Positions 8,588 through 16,722 are shown, numbered from the stretch's first letter. The stretch: DNA of 64,000 nt from Thermanaerosceptrum fracticalcis (GCF_000746025.2 NZ_CP045798.1:1474501-1538500), one strand, 5' to 3'. Notes: a model not told the origin generated them from the letters alone. Program-made: numbers and translations.

Positions 8588-8626
8588 ATGTTCTCACCTT
8601 TCTAACGACTACTTCCTGTTTTCGTT

Positions 8627-8653
8627 AAAAAAACAAGGCCTGAGCCTTGTTTA
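8627..8653 (-). terminator. intrinsic terminator of the 48-aa gene, at the edge of IS copy 2
   Basis: Stem CAAGGC/GCCTTG (8634-8639 with 8644-8649), extended by AA/TT, followed on the minus strand by seven T and then directly by the IS core. It ends the 48-residue gene at 8651-8797 and is the apparent insertion target of copy 2. Confidence 0.8.
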
Positions 8654-8797
8654 TCTTCTTGTGTAAAGGTTTTCTATCAATTCAGCTTTCCAGAGTTTGT
8701 ATTGACCCATTTTTTTACCCAACTCTTTTTTATATCTGTCCATTTCTTTTTTTACTCTGTTTTGAACAAATTTATCTCCAGTAAGATAGTTTAACAT
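8651..8797 (-). CDS. small basic helical protein, 48 aa, unknown
   Basis: Starts MLNYLTGDKFVQNRVKKEMD and ends IENLYTRR. A consensus ribosome site (GGAGGTG, six bases from the ATG) and a terminator that begins at its stop codon argue that it is a real gene although short. It is rich in Lys/Glu and likely one or two helices. No family recognised. It is the last native gene before the two tandem IS copies on this strand. Confidence 0.55.
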   Translation of the reverse strand: MLNYLTGDKFVQNRVKKEMDRYKKELGKKMGQYKLWKAELIENLYTRR

Positions 8798-8811
8798 ATC
8801 TCACACCTCCA

Positions 8812-8976
8812 TTGATAATTGTTTTCATTTACATTATACTGCTATTTTTATGTTATTGGCAAGTATCTTTGTCAATTATATTGTATACTTATTGTTAACA
8901 GCGTCATTACCCGCACGATACCTAGCTCCTGAGGCCTCCTGAGCACTTCTCTTTATCGATAGTTGTTTTCATTTAC
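8812..8976. repeat. pair of imperfect 21-bp direct repeats in the hcp upstream region
   Basis: TTGATAATTGTTTTCATTTAC at 8812-8832 recurs with three mismatches at 8956-8976. The interval between holds no convincing gene. The two could mark an old insertion or paired regulatory sites; nothing else supports either reading. Confidence 0.35.
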
Positions 8977-9032
8977 TCCAGATATTCTGCCTCTTAAGTG
9001 TTGACGAATGTTAATTTTGTCAGTCACCGCTA

Positions 9033-9044
9033 TGATTTATATCA
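9033..9044. promoter_or_regulatory. FNR/CRP-family-like operator upstream of hcp
   Basis: Palindrome TGAT-TTAT-ATCA, matching the TGAT-N4-ATCA core of FNR-type sites, 66 bases upstream of the hcp start codon. A near-identical palindrome (TGAT-TTAA-ATCA) lies 74 bases upstream of the ferredoxin-domain gene starting at 24545. hcp genes are widely controlled by FNR, HcpR or related regulators, which supports function. Confidence 0.55.
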
Positions 9045-9109
9045 CAGCATAACCATCCGGAAAGCATTAGGATATAAGTGTGCAAAACAATTTTAAAGGA
9101 GGAATATTG

Positions 9110-10393
9110 ATGTTTTGTTACCAGTGTATGCAAACTCCCTCAGGAGGCTGTACTAAAATCGGGGTCTGTGGCAAAAACGAGGATATCGCCAGCCTGCAGG
9201 ATACCATTATTTTTGGTTTGAAAGGTGTGGCGGCCTACCGTACCCACGCCCAGCAGCTGGGATATACTGATCCTGAAATTGACAACATTACCCAGGAAGC
9301 CCTCTATATGACCTTAACCAATGTGAACTTCAACCTGGAAGAACATATTAAAATGGCCCTTAGAGTAGGTTCCGCTACAGTGAAAGCCATGGAACTGCTG
9401 GATAAAGCCCATACAGAATATCTAGGTATCCCTAAGCCCATACAAGTTTCTTCAGATAAAATCGAAGGAAAGGCTATCGTGGTAACCGGTCACAACCTCT
9501 TTGCCCTCAAAGAACTGCTGAAACAGACGGAAGGCAAAGGGATAAACATCTACACCCACTCGGAAATGCTTCCCGCCCATGGGTATCCTGAATTGAAAAA
9601 ATATCCCCATCTCAAAGGAAATATCGGTAAGGCCTGGTATGACCAGCGCAAGCTTTTCGAAGAATTCCCCGGTGCTATCCTGGCTACCACCAACTGTGTA
9701 ATGCCTATCAAGGGCACCTATGGCGACCGCATGTTCTCCTATGATGTGACAGGCTTAGAAGGGGTTACCAAGATCGAAAACGATGATTTTACTCCCCTTA
9801 TTGAGAAAGCCCTCTCTTTACCAGAAGCCAATATAGAATCCGATAAATCACTGCTCACCGGTTTCCATCATACCACGGTCCTGGGCTTAGCCCCCCAGAT
9901 CATCGACGCCGTTAAATCCGGGAAAATCCGCCGCTTCTTTGTCATCGCCGGCTGTGACGCCCCCGGTAAAGGTGGGGAATACTACCGTGAATTAGCTCTT
10001 TCCGTACCCCAGGATTGTGTGATTCTCACCACCTCCTGCGGCAAGTTCCGCTTCAATGACCACGACTTCGGCACTATTGACGGAATACCGCGCTACATTG
10101 ACCTGGGACAGTGCAACAACTCCATTTCTGCAGTAAAAATTGCTGTGGCTTTGGCTGAAGCCTTCAACTGCTCCGTCAATGAACTGCCCGTGAGCATCGT
10201 TCTTTCCTGGTTTGAACAAAAAGCCGTCGCTATCCTCCTCGGTCTCTTCAGTCTGGGTGTACAGAATATCTACATCGGTCCCAAAGCACCCGAATTCCTC
10301 ACTCCCGGCGTGGTCAATGTGCTCCAGAAGCACTTCAACCTGAAACTCACCGGCAACGCCCAGGAAGACCTGCAGAACATGCTGAAAGGCTAA
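9110..10393 (+). CDS. hcp: hybrid-cluster protein (hydroxylamine/NO reductase type)
   Basis: Cytoplasmic Fe-S enzyme of 427 residues that reduces hydroxylamine and, in better-studied members, NO. It acts in nitrosative-stress defence of anaerobes. The N-terminal cluster cysteines have spacing Cx2Cx7Cx5C (CYQC...CTKIGVC). Hybrid-cluster ligands are recognisable as His in GHNLFAL, Glu in THSEMLP, Cys in TTNCVMP, the likely persulfide Cys in AGCDAPG, Cys in TTSCGKF and Glu in SWFEQKAV. The length fits the short class of Hcp. The start at 9110 has AAAGGAGG seven bases upstream, and the start beyond it lacks the Cys context. Single gene, probably under the FNR-like site upstream. Confidence 0.93.
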   Translation: MFCYQCMQTPSGGCTKIGVCGKNEDIASLQDTIIFGLKGVAAYRTHAQQLGYTDPEIDNITQEALYMTLTNVNFNLEEHIKMALRVGSATVKAMELLDKAHTEYLGIPKPIQVSSDKIEGKAIVVTGHNLFALKELLKQTEGKGINIYTHSEMLPAHGYPELKKYPHLKGNIGKAWYDQRKLFEEFPGAILATTNCVMPIKGTYGDRMFSYDVTGLEGVTKIENDDFTPLIEKALSLPEANIESDKSLLTGFHHTTVLGLAPQIIDAVKSGKIRRFFVIAGCDAPGKGGEYYRELALSVPQDCVILTTSCGKFRFNDHDFGTIDGIPRYIDLGQCNNSISAVKIAVALAEAFNCSVNELPVSIVLSWFEQKAVAILLGLFSLGVQNIYIGPKAPEFLTPGVVNVLQKHFNLKLTGNAQEDLQNMLKG

Positions 10394-10469
10394 TAAAGTC
10401 TTTAACTTCCGATCTCCGACTTCCGATTCCCGCATATAGTCAGTCATACTTTGTTGATTAAGTAAATAG

Positions 10470-10499
10470 AAAGCCCTACCGGAAAAACGGTGGGGCTTT
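10470..10499 (+). terminator. terminator between hcp and convergent thioesterase gene
   Basis: AAAGCCC-TACCG / CGGT-GGGCTTT hairpin around GAAAAA; it can serve both convergent genes. Confidence 0.65.
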
Positions 10500-10508
10500 C
10501 GCATCTTA

Positions 10509-10931
10509 TTATTCACTTTTCCCAACGGCCTGAGAAACAATCTCCCAAACCTCGGGATTCCGCTTTTTTAAGTTTATAGGGCGGCCGGCCTCATTAACAA
10601 AAGCATGACTGGTGCTGCCAAAAGCCAAAAGAATATCCCCGCTTTCATTCATCATCTCGTAGTAGAAAACGATACGCACAGGGGATAACTCCGCTATCCG
10701 GGTCTTTATCAAAACCATGTCATCATATCTGGCCGGATGTTTATAGCGGCAGGTTGCTTCAATTACCGGCAAAAGGACCTTCTCCTCTTCCATCTGTTTA
10801 TAGGTATAGCCTAAAGAGCGCAAGAGTTCGGTACGCCCTATTTCCTGCCAGGTGAAATAGTTGCCGTAGTAAACTACGCCCATCTGGTCAGTATCCTTGT
10901 AGGTGACGCGTACTTTCGTTTCGTTTATCAT
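10509..10931 (-). CDS. 4-hydroxybenzoyl-CoA thioesterase (YbgC-like) family acyl-CoA thioesterase
   Basis: Hot-dog-fold thioesterase of 140 residues that hydrolyses an acyl-CoA; chain specificity unknown. The family signature is clear at the start: YKDTDQMGVVYYGNYFTWQE, with the catalytic Asp in DTDQMG, followed by EIGRTELLR. The ribosome site GGGGGGA precedes the ATG at 10931. It shares a direction with the broken ArsR-like frame upstream and is convergent with hcp. Confidence 0.87.
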   Translation of the reverse strand: MINETKVRVTYKDTDQMGVVYYGNYFTWQEIGRTELLRSLGYTYKQMEEEKVLLPVIEATCRYKHPARYDDMVLIKTRIAELSPVRIVFYYEMMNESGDILLAFGSTSHAFVNEAGRPINLKKRNPEVWEIVSQAVGKSE

Positions 10932-10949
10932 GGAGATCCCCCCTAATCA

Positions 10950-11198
10950 TTACCTACTTCCAAGGTTCTTTTTTATTTCTGTCCAGGAAGTCAAGGTGTC
11001 AACCAGATGGTTGTCAAAGATGCGCCTGGCACCATCTAAAACCTGAAAAACGAGGGGGTCTTTCACAGAATAAGCTACCCTGGTACCTTCCTTGGCACCG
11101 ACCACGAGATTTTTGGCGCGCAGGACAGCCAACTGTTTGCAAATATTTTTAGATACAAAGATATTATCAACATGTTCATAATTTACATGAAAAACCAT
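10950..11198 (-). pseudogene. N-terminally truncated ArsR-family regulator
   Basis: The 82-residue frame contains the recognition helix and wing of an ArsR repressor (VSKNICKQLAVLRAKNLV, then EGTRVAYSV) and a C-terminal helix, but not the first two helices. The first 14 residues do not fit the family, there is no ribosome site before the ATG, and the frame is closed by a TAA eight codons upstream. It appears to be a remnant, adjacent to and divergent from the selenoprotein gene. It could still be translated as a small wing-only protein, but I doubt it. Confidence 0.6.
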
Positions 11199-11304
11199 CT
11201 TAAGACAAGATATTTTGGTTTAAAACAGAACAAAATAATTTCTTTCACTCCTTTTAAAGCTTTTGTTACAATACTAATAAACGGATAATAAGGGAGGGAT
11301 CAGT

Positions 11305-11595
11305 GTGTTTGATCTTAACATAACCGATGAAGCCTTAGCTTTTATTAAGAACAAAGGTGGTATGATTACCATCCAGTGCATGCGTTTAGGAAGCGGCTGA
11401 TGTGGCGGCATGCTAAAGCCCACCGTGTCTGTGGGCGAGCCAGCACAAAAGCAGGGATTTACTCTGGTGGAGAAAGACGGCATCTCCATTTACCTTTCAC
11501 AAGCCGTAAAACATAAACCTGGCGTGAAAGCAACCATCTCTCTCCAGGGAATGTGGATTTTTAAGGAACTGGAAGTACAGGGCCTTTCCTGCTGA
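11305..11595 (+). CDS. HesB/IscA-like small selenoprotein with in-frame TGA (Sec32)
   Basis: Frame of 96 residues starting at GTG 11305 (GGGAGG seven bases upstream), with TGA at codon 32 (11398-11400) read as selenocysteine: QCMRLGSG-Sec-CGGMLKPT. The downstream part stays open to a TGA at 11593 and is protein-like, including VEKDGISIYLSQAV, which resembles HesB/IscA proteins. A hairpin 17 bases after the TGA looks like a bacterial SECIS. The Sec-Cys pair and length of about 95 residues match what I recall of small Firmicute proteins annotated as CC/Se motif family. Role unknown; metal- or thiol-redox chemistry is likely. Automated calls would miss or split it. Confidence 0.82.
11418..11436 (+). 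promoter_or_regulatory. candidate bacterial SECIS element
   Basis: Stem GCCCAC/GTGGGC (11418-11423 with 11431-11436) closing the seven-base loop CGTGTCT, which contains the GU expected for SelB recognition. It starts 17 bases after the in-frame TGA, within the spacing seen for bacterial SECIS elements. Confidence 0.7.
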
Positions 11596-11645
11596 CCAAC
11601 CTGATAGCCTTTAGGAAAAACCCTGATTGAAATACTAAAAATTTA

Positions 11646-11680
11646 ACCCAGTACTAAAAATAGTACTGGGTCTTTGTTTT
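11646..11680 (+). terminator. terminator between selenoprotein gene and ubiX
   Basis: Perfect ten-base stem ACCCAGTACT/AGTACTGGGT around AAAAAT, followed by CTTTGTTTT. It lies between convergent genes and touches the ubiX stop codon. Confidence 0.8.
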
Positions 11681-12233
11681 ATTCCCCCCACCGGGAGCTT
11701 AACTGATGTTCTATCTTCAATTGGTCCAGGATTCTTGCCACCAGGTGGTCTACAATATCTATAATGTCCTTGGGTTTATGATAGAAGGCAGGCATGGGGG
11801 GCATGATGACAACCCCCAGCCGTGACAATTTCAGCATATTCTCCAGATGAATACTGCTTAAGGGTGTTTCCCGGGGAACCAGAATAAGCTTACGCCGCTC
11901 CTTCATGGTTACGTCGGCAGCCCTCTGGATTAGGGAATCACTATAGCCATGGGCGATGGCAGCAAGGGTCTTCATACTGCAGGGTATAACCACCATGCCA
12001 TCAGTACGAAAAGAACCACTTGATACAGCCGCCCCCAGGTCCTTGCTGGCATAATATTTAAACGCTAATTTTTTTACATTCTCCAGGGAATAATCCGTTT
12101 CCAATTTGAGATTTTCGAGGGCCCAGTTACTCATGATTAGATGTGTTTCTACATCCGATTTTTTTAATGCTTCCAGCAGCCTGATGCCATAAATCGTACC
12201 GCTAGCCCCCGTAATGCCCACAACAATTCGCAT
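11679..12233 (-). CDS. ubiX: flavin prenyltransferase UbiX
   Basis: Makes prenylated FMN, the cofactor needed by UbiD-type decarboxylases; a UbiD gene is present at 40762-42216. 184 residues, normal length. Family motifs: GITGASGTIYG at the N-terminus for FMN/phosphate binding, SSGSFRTDGMVVIPCSMKTL in the middle, and LVPRETPLS followed by MLKLSRLGVVIMPPMPAFY near the end. The ribosome site GGAGATG is before the ATG. It follows the MOSC-mogA gene at a 53-bp distance on the same strand, so it may be the last gene of the Mo/W operon transcript. Confidence 0.9.
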   Translation of the reverse strand: MRIVVGITGASGTIYGIRLLEALKKSDVETHLIMSNWALENLKLETDYSLENVKKLAFKYYASKDLGAAVSSGSFRTDGMVVIPCSMKTLAAIAHGYSDSLIQRAADVTMKERRKLILVPRETPLSSIHLENMLKLSRLGVVIMPPMPAFYHKPKDIIDIVDHLVARILDQLKIEHQLSSRWGE

Positions 12234-12243
12234 GCAATCATCT

Positions 12244-12286
12244 CCAACTCACAACTGCCAACTATCAACCAACAACTAACAACTAA
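12244..12286. repeat. low-complexity intergenic repeat, CCAACTATCAACCAACAACTAAC type
   Basis: Run of short CAACTA/AACTAAC units between ubiX and the MOSC-mogA gene. The complement of the same repeat type is at 33226-33257 and a shorter form at 45183-45212. Function unknown. Confidence 0.6.
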
Positions 12287-13204
12287 CTAATTGCCGCATT
12301 CGCCGCCACGCCCGGTCAGTATCTCCAAAGCATGGTCAATGACCTGCAAAAACACCTGGAGGTTCTCCCGCACCCCTTTAGGACTGCCCGGGAGATTAAT
12401 GATGAGAGTCTTGCCTCTGGTCCCGGCAATACCCCGGGAAAGCATGGCTTTTGGGGTAATTTTTAGGCTTTCCTGGCGCATGGCTTCGGGAATACCGGGA
12501 ACTATCCTATCGATAACCTGCAGGGTGGCTTCCGGGGTTACATCCCTGGGGCTTAACCCTGTACCTCCATTGGTAAGAATTAAATCAACTTTTTCTTCAT
12601 CGGCTAATTTACGCATCAATTCCCCCAGTTTATCTATTTCATCAGGCACTACATGGTAAGCCACCACATCACCCCAGGGTAAAAGCATCTCCTGTAAAAG
12701 GGGACCGCTTTTATCTTCCCGTTCTCCCTGGGAGCCCTTATCACTGGCCGTGATGACGGCAAAACGATACCGGGGATATGGATTTATTTCATCATCTACA
12801 GAAACGGTCCCTCCCCGCAGGACCTCGGCAAAAATCCCTTCCTTAGGCATCACGCAATCCCCGGCCTGGTAATAAATAGCGCAGCGGGTGTGGCACTCTT
12901 TGCCGATTTGCGTTACCCGCAGGTAGACATCCCTGCCTATTTTTAGTCGTGTTCCCACCGGCAGTTTCAATAAATCCAGGCCCTGGGTAGTAAGATTCTC
13001 TGCAAAATCCCCGGGGTTAACATCAAGGCCTAAATCCCGCATCTTCTGAATGCTTTCCAGGGCTAACAAGCTCACCTGGCGGTGGGCAAAGCCCGCATGG
13101 GCATCCCCCTCCAGCCCCAGGTTTTTCAAGAGCATCACAGTGCCAACGTTCTTCTTCCGTTCCCCTTTTCTTTTACTGGTACACACGGCCACTAACTTTC
13201 CCAT
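12287..13204 (-). CDS. MOSC domain-MogA/MoaB fusion, molybdopterin adenylyltransferase
   Basis: Fusion of 305 residues. Residues 1-145 are a MOSC domain, a sulfur-carrier or Moco-binding fold, with GLEGDAHAG and the Cys in KECHTRC. Residues 148-300 are a MogA/MoaB domain that adenylates molybdopterin before metal insertion, with TNGGTGLSPRDVTPEAT and the LPGSPKG loop. The ribosome site AAGGAGG precedes the ATG. It sits downstream of mobB-moaC in the Mo/W-cofactor operon, which fits its predicted role. Such MOSC-MogA fusions are common in Clostridia. Confidence 0.9.
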   Translation of the reverse strand: MGKLVAVCTSKRKGERKKNVGTVMLLKNLGLEGDAHAGFAHRQVSLLALESIQKMRDLGLDVNPGDFAENLTTQGLDLLKLPVGTRLKIGRDVYLRVTQIGKECHTRCAIYYQAGDCVMPKEGIFAEVLRGGTVSVDDEINPYPRYRFAVITASDKGSQGEREDKSGPLLQEMLLPWGDVVAYHVVPDEIDKLGELMRKLADEEKVDLILTNGGTGLSPRDVTPEATLQVIDRIVPGIPEAMRQESLKITPKAMLSRGIAGTRGKTLIINLPGSPKGVRENLQVFLQVIDHALEILTGRGGECGN

Positions 13205-13230
13205 TCTTCTTTCCCTCCTTATAGCCGCTT

Positions 13231-13269
13231 CCGCGGCATTCGCCTTCCGATTACCGCTATCCGACTACC
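13231..13269. repeat. low-complexity repeat, CTTCCGATT / CTATCCGACTACC type
   Basis: Short CCGA-containing units (GCCTTCCGATTACCGCTATC) between two operon genes. A similar run is at 10410-10433 downstream of hcp (CTTCCGATCTCCGACTTCCG). No coding potential. Confidence 0.5.
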
Positions 13270-13293
13270 ATAAAAATACCTATGCGTAAAAAC

Positions 13294-14280
13294 TTAAGGT
13301 GTTTCCCTCTGAAAATGCCCGGAACGCCCGCCTTTCTTCTCAAGCAGCCGGATATTTCCCATGACCATCTCTTTATCCACTGCTTTACACATATCATAAA
13401 TGGTTAAAAGGGCCACGTTTACGCCTGTTAAGGCCTCCATTTCAACGCCTGTCTGGCCCGAAGTCTTTACTTTTACGGTCACCTCAATTTTATGCTCGTT
13501 CTCATCCAGGTTAAAGTCTACGGAAACGCCACTCACAAAGAGAGGATGACACATGGGTATCAAACGGCTGGTTTCCTTAACACCCATAATAGCGGCCACC
13601 TGAGCTACTGCCAGGACATCGCCTTTGGCCATTCTCCCTGCCTTCACCAGGGCAAAAGTATACCTGTTCATGGAAATTTCACCCCTGGCCACAGCTTCTC
13701 GCTGGGTCACATTTTTTTCCGATACATCCACCATATGGGCCCGGCCGTGAACATCAAAATGGGTCAACTCCGCCAGAGGTGGTTTGGTTTTCAGATATTT
13801 TGCGGCAACAAACTCTGCCAGAAGGTTTATGCGGTCAAAAGAAAAAGTAGGCACAGGGGCTTCCAAATCAGCTATATCCGTTACCACCGCTGCCAGGTCC
13901 TCCAAGGGAGCGACGATTTCTTTTCCTGTTTCCTGCCTGATCACTTCAATCTTGGGCTTATTTCCCCACTTGTATCCTTCGATGAGAATGATGTCTACAT
14001 CCTGCAGCAATGACCCTATATCGTCCAGGTTTCTGCGGGCCGGTGTCTGCTGGATGATGGCATACTTTTCCGAAGAGATAATGGCTATCGCCCTGGCCCC
14101 GGCCTGGGCAAAGCGCCAGGAATCTTTGCCGGGATGATCCAACTGGAACCCATGGGCATCGTTTTTAATAGCGCCCACCCTGTAACCCAGTTTAATTAAT
14201 TCACTGATTAACTGTTCCATGACTGTAGTCTTACCTGTCCCCGAAGCACGGGCCACAATAGATACCATCGGTACTGTCAT
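13294..14280 (-). CDS. MobB-MoaC fusion (Mo-cofactor GTPase plus cPMP synthase)
   Basis: Two Mo-cofactor enzymes in one chain of 328 residues. Residues 1 to about 165 are MobB, which binds GTP (P-loop ARASGTGKTT near residue 12) and helps make MGD-type cofactors. Residues about 170-328 are MoaC, which closes the cPMP ring: HMVDVSEK near the domain start, IPMCHPL, VEMEALTGVNVA and the final KKGGRSG are typical. The ATG at 14280 has GAGGAGG upstream. The longer frame to 14304 would overlap moaA. The gene is 13 bases after moaA, so MoaA and MoaC, which act consecutively, are coupled. Confidence 0.92.
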   Translation of the reverse strand: MTVPMVSIVARASGTGKTTVMEQLISELIKLGYRVGAIKNDAHGFQLDHPGKDSWRFAQAGARAIAIISSEKYAIIQQTPARRNLDDIGSLLQDVDIILIEGYKWGNKPKIEVIRQETGKEIVAPLEDLAAVVTDIADLEAPVPTFSFDRINLLAEFVAAKYLKTKPPLAELTHFDVHGRAHMVDVSEKNVTQREAVARGEISMNRYTFALVKAGRMAKGDVLAVAQVAAIMGVKETSRLIPMCHPLFVSGVSVDFNLDENEHKIEVTVKVKTSGQTGVEMEALTGVNVALLTIYDMCKAVDKEMVMGNIRLLEKKGGRSGHFQRETP

Positions 14281-14293
14281 AAATACATCCTCC

Positions 14294-15286
14294 TCACCCA
14301 CCAACCTTAGACATGCCGCGCCTGTCTTCTTCCAGATCGCGGTTTCTTTGGGGGCTCATGGTATGTTGCTGTCTTTTTACATCCAGAGCTTTCCGGAATA
14401 ATTCCTGTAAGGCCTCCTTGTCATTAAGGACGGGACGCACAGGCAGTTCCTCCTGCCAGTAAAGACAGGGTTTTAAATACCCGTCAGCTGTGAGACGCAG
14501 CCTGTTGCAACTAAAACAAAAATGTTTACTGACAGGATGTATAAGACCAACGGAGCCCAGGGCACCGGGAAGTTTAAACATCTCGGCAGGACCACAGCCT
14601 CTAACTTCTATAGACTCCAGAGGCAAGCCCAGGGTGCTGGCCCTTTCTTTGACGGCCTGGAGAGAAAGATATTTTCCCTCCCAGGCGATATCATGGGCAT
14701 CTATGGGCATGTATTCAATAAATCTCACGTGCAGGGGGTATTCCAGGGTTAAACGGAGAAAATCGTCAATTTCCTCATCGTTAATCCCTTTCATAAGCAC
14801 TACATTTATTTTTACGGGGGTCAACCGGTAATGAAGGGCTGCTTTAATGCCGGCCAGGGCTTTATTAAGATCCCCACCCCTGGTGACCTGGCTGTAAGTC
14901 TCAGGCTTTAAGGAATCAAGACTTACATTGACACGTTTTAGACCGGCCTCTTTTAAGGCAAGAGCCTTCTCTTCCAGGAGGAGGCCGTTGGTCGTCATGG
15001 CTATATCCTCGATACCGGGAGTTTCCGCAATCTTTTTGATGAGGTATTCTATACCTTTGCGCACCAGGGGTTCCCCCCCGGTAATCCGGATTTTTTTTAC
15101 ACCCACTTCGGCCGCTGCTCTTACTATTTTAAGAATCTCCTCATAGCTTAGAATCTGCCGGTGCTCAAGGAGTTTGACCCCTTCCGGTCCCATGCAGTAA
15201 ACACAGCGCAGGTTACAGCGGTCCGTTACGGAAATCCGGAGATAATCATGCCTTCGCCCGTACCTGTCTTCCAATAACTTCATCAT
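14294..15286 (-). CDS. moaA: GTP 3',8-cyclase MoaA
   Basis: Radical SAM enzyme of 330 residues that converts GTP to 3',8-cyclo-7,8-dihydro-GTP, the first step of molybdopterin synthesis. SAM cluster CNLRCVYC near residue 24, GGEP motif (RITGGEPLVRKG), second cluster cysteines FCFSCNRLRLTADGYLKPCLY near residues 256-276, and the conserved C-terminal Gly-Gly (MSKVGG) needed for activity. GGTGGGGG lies upstream of the ATG pair at 15286. Part of the Mo/W operon between the transporter ATPase gene and mobB-moaC. Confidence 0.95.
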   Translation of the reverse strand: MMKLLEDRYGRRHDYLRISVTDRCNLRCVYCMGPEGVKLLEHRQILSYEEILKIVRAAAEVGVKKIRITGGEPLVRKGIEYLIKKIAETPGIEDIAMTTNGLLLEEKALALKEAGLKRVNVSLDSLKPETYSQVTRGGDLNKALAGIKAALHYRLTPVKINVVLMKGINDEEIDDFLRLTLEYPLHVRFIEYMPIDAHDIAWEGKYLSLQAVKERASTLGLPLESIEVRGCGPAEMFKLPGALGSVGLIHPVSKHFCFSCNRLRLTADGYLKPCLYWQEELPVRPVLNDKEALQELFRKALDVKRQQHTMSPQRNRDLEEDRRGMSKVGG

Positions 15287-15300
15287 TTACATACCCCCAC

Positions 15301-15999
15301 CTATATTTCCCCCGAAATAAACTTGCGTGTCTTTTCCGACTGTGGCTGAGTAAAGAGTAAATCGGTAGTTCCCGCTTCAATCAATCTTCCTTCACTTAAA
15401 AAGAGCGTGATATCGGCCAGCCGTTTGGCCTGGAACATATCATGGGTAACCACAATGGCCGCCATCCCCTCCGCCCGGCAGATTTCCTTAAGGATATTTT
15501 CCAAAAGACCTGTATGCCCCGGATCCAGATTGGCTGCCGGTTCATCCAGGACCAGGAGGCGGGGCCGGGGGGCTATGGCCCTGGCCAGGGCTACCCGGGC
15601 TCCTTCCCCACCTGACAGGGCCTCTGCGTATTTATGCTTATACTCCCTAAGACGGAATTTATCGAGAAGATATTCTAGCCTCTCGTTCTGTTCTCTTTGG
15701 GGCCACTTCCTGATTTTTAAACCGTAGAGCAGGTTTTCTTTGACCGTGGTTTGGAAAAGGTAAGGCTTCTGCCACATGCAGGTGATTTCAGGTATAGGCT
15801 GGGTTAAGAGTTTCTTCTCCCACCAAATCTCACCTGCCCGGGGCTTTTCCATAGCGGTAAGTACCCGGAGGAGTGTACTTTTTCCTGCACCGTTGGGTCC
15901 GATAATCCCGTAAATCCTACCCTCTGTAAAAGTAAAATTAATCTCCTTTAACACCCAGTGTTGGCCGTAGCACTGGGAAATATCTTTTATTTCCAGCAT
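15301..15999 (-). CDS. tungstate/molybdate ABC transporter ATP-binding protein (TupC-like)
   Basis: ABC ATPase of 232 residues. Walker A GPNGAGKST near residue 36, signature ALSGGEGARVALARA, Walker B LLVLDEPAANLDP and switch His in VVTHD. Context (tungstate-type permease upstream, cofactor genes around) points to tungstate or molybdate import, but the ATPase alone does not give the substrate. The ATG at 15999 is six bases after GGAGGTG. An in-frame GTG at 16008 overlaps the permease stop and is less likely. Confidence 0.85.
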   Translation of the reverse strand: MLEIKDISQCYGQHWVLKEINFTFTEGRIYGIIGPNGAGKSTLLRVLTAMEKPRAGEIWWEKKLLTQPIPEITCMWQKPYLFQTTVKENLLYGLKIRKWPQREQNERLEYLLDKFRLREYKHKYAEALSGGEGARVALARAIAPRPRLLVLDEPAANLDPGHTGLLENILKEICRAEGMAAIVVTHDMFQAKRLADITLFLSEGRLIEAGTTDLLFTQPQSEKTRKFISGEI

Positions 16000-16004
16000 C
16001 CTCC

Positions 16005-16697
16005 TCACCTCCGGTACTGCCAGGCATACAACAGGCTGTTCACGATAAAAGACAGCAGTAGAAGAACCAGCCCTAAAGCAATGGCCAGGGAAAAGTTGCC
16101 CCGGCGGGTCTCCAGGACAATGGCGGTGGTTAGGACCTGGGTATAGCCTTTAATATCTCCTCCCACCAGCATCACTGCGCCTACCTCGGCAATGACCCGG
16201 CCAAAAGCCGTGACCAGGGCAGTGACCAGCGCTACCTTTAATTCCGTAACCAGGGTCAATAACGCCTGCCTGGGGCTGGCCCCTAAACCACGGGCTGTCA
16301 TGAGCACCATCTCGGCTTTTCCCGCTACTGCCAAAATCGTTAATCCCACCACAATAGGAAAAGCCAGGATAAACTGGGCTAAAATCATGGCTAACGGTGT
16401 GAAAAGGATATAAAAGTAAGGTGCTATGGGGCCGCTGCGTGAGAGTAAAAGAAAGACCAGGAGGCCCACAAAGACAGGCGGGAGGCCCATAGCCACGTAC
16501 AATATTTTAAGAATGATACTTTTTCCGCGAAAATTCCTAAGACCTAAGAACAGCCCCACCGGTATGCCAAAGATACCGGCCAGGACAACCGCTGTGATGG
16601 ATATATAAAGAGACCGGCCAATAACCTGATAAAGCTCCCTATCTCCCGAAAAAATAAGTTCTAATGCTTTGTATAAAGCTTCTCCCAGCAAATTCAT
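16005..16697 (-). CDS. tungstate-type ABC transporter permease (TupB-like)
   Basis: Membrane permease of 230 residues with about five or six hydrophobic helices. The EAA-type cytoplasmic loop (ARGLGASPRQALLTLVTELK) is near residues 134-153, followed by FGRVIAEVGAVMLVGG, typical of TupB/WtpB permeases. The ribosome site is GGGAAAGG. The usual secreted substrate-binding protein (TupA) is absent; instead the gene upstream is a MoeA fused to a PBP-like domain. Confidence 0.87.
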   Translation of the reverse strand: MNLLGEALYKALELIFSGDRELYQVIGRSLYISITAVVLAGIFGIPVGLFLGLRNFRGKSIILKILYVAMGLPPVFVGLLVFLLLSRSGPIAPYFYILFTPLAMILAQFILAFPIVVGLTILAVAGKAEMVLMTARGLGASPRQALLTLVTELKVALVTALVTAFGRVIAEVGAVMLVGGDIKGYTQVLTTAIVLETRRGNFSLAIALGLVLLLLSFIVNSLLYAWQYRR

Positions 16698-16722
16698 CTA
16701 CCTTTCCCTGGGGGACAGGGCA

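Larger units (their letters stand above)
7089..8626 (-). mobile_element. IS91-like rolling-circle element, copy 2 (core only)
   Basis: Same 1538-bp core as copy 1, head to tail with it. The right end stops at AACG (minus strand) and goes straight into seven T and the terminator hairpin of an unrelated 48-residue gene, with no 63-bp module between. It is slightly diverged: transposase residue 25 is His instead of Tyr, and there are single-base changes in the leader (AACGAC for AACAAC, TGTTTT for TGCTTT). Confidence 0.85.

Noticed and set aside
9992-10540. 182-codon minus-strand frame overlapping hcp.
   Set aside because: Shadow of hcp, whose cluster ligands are all conserved on the plus strand.
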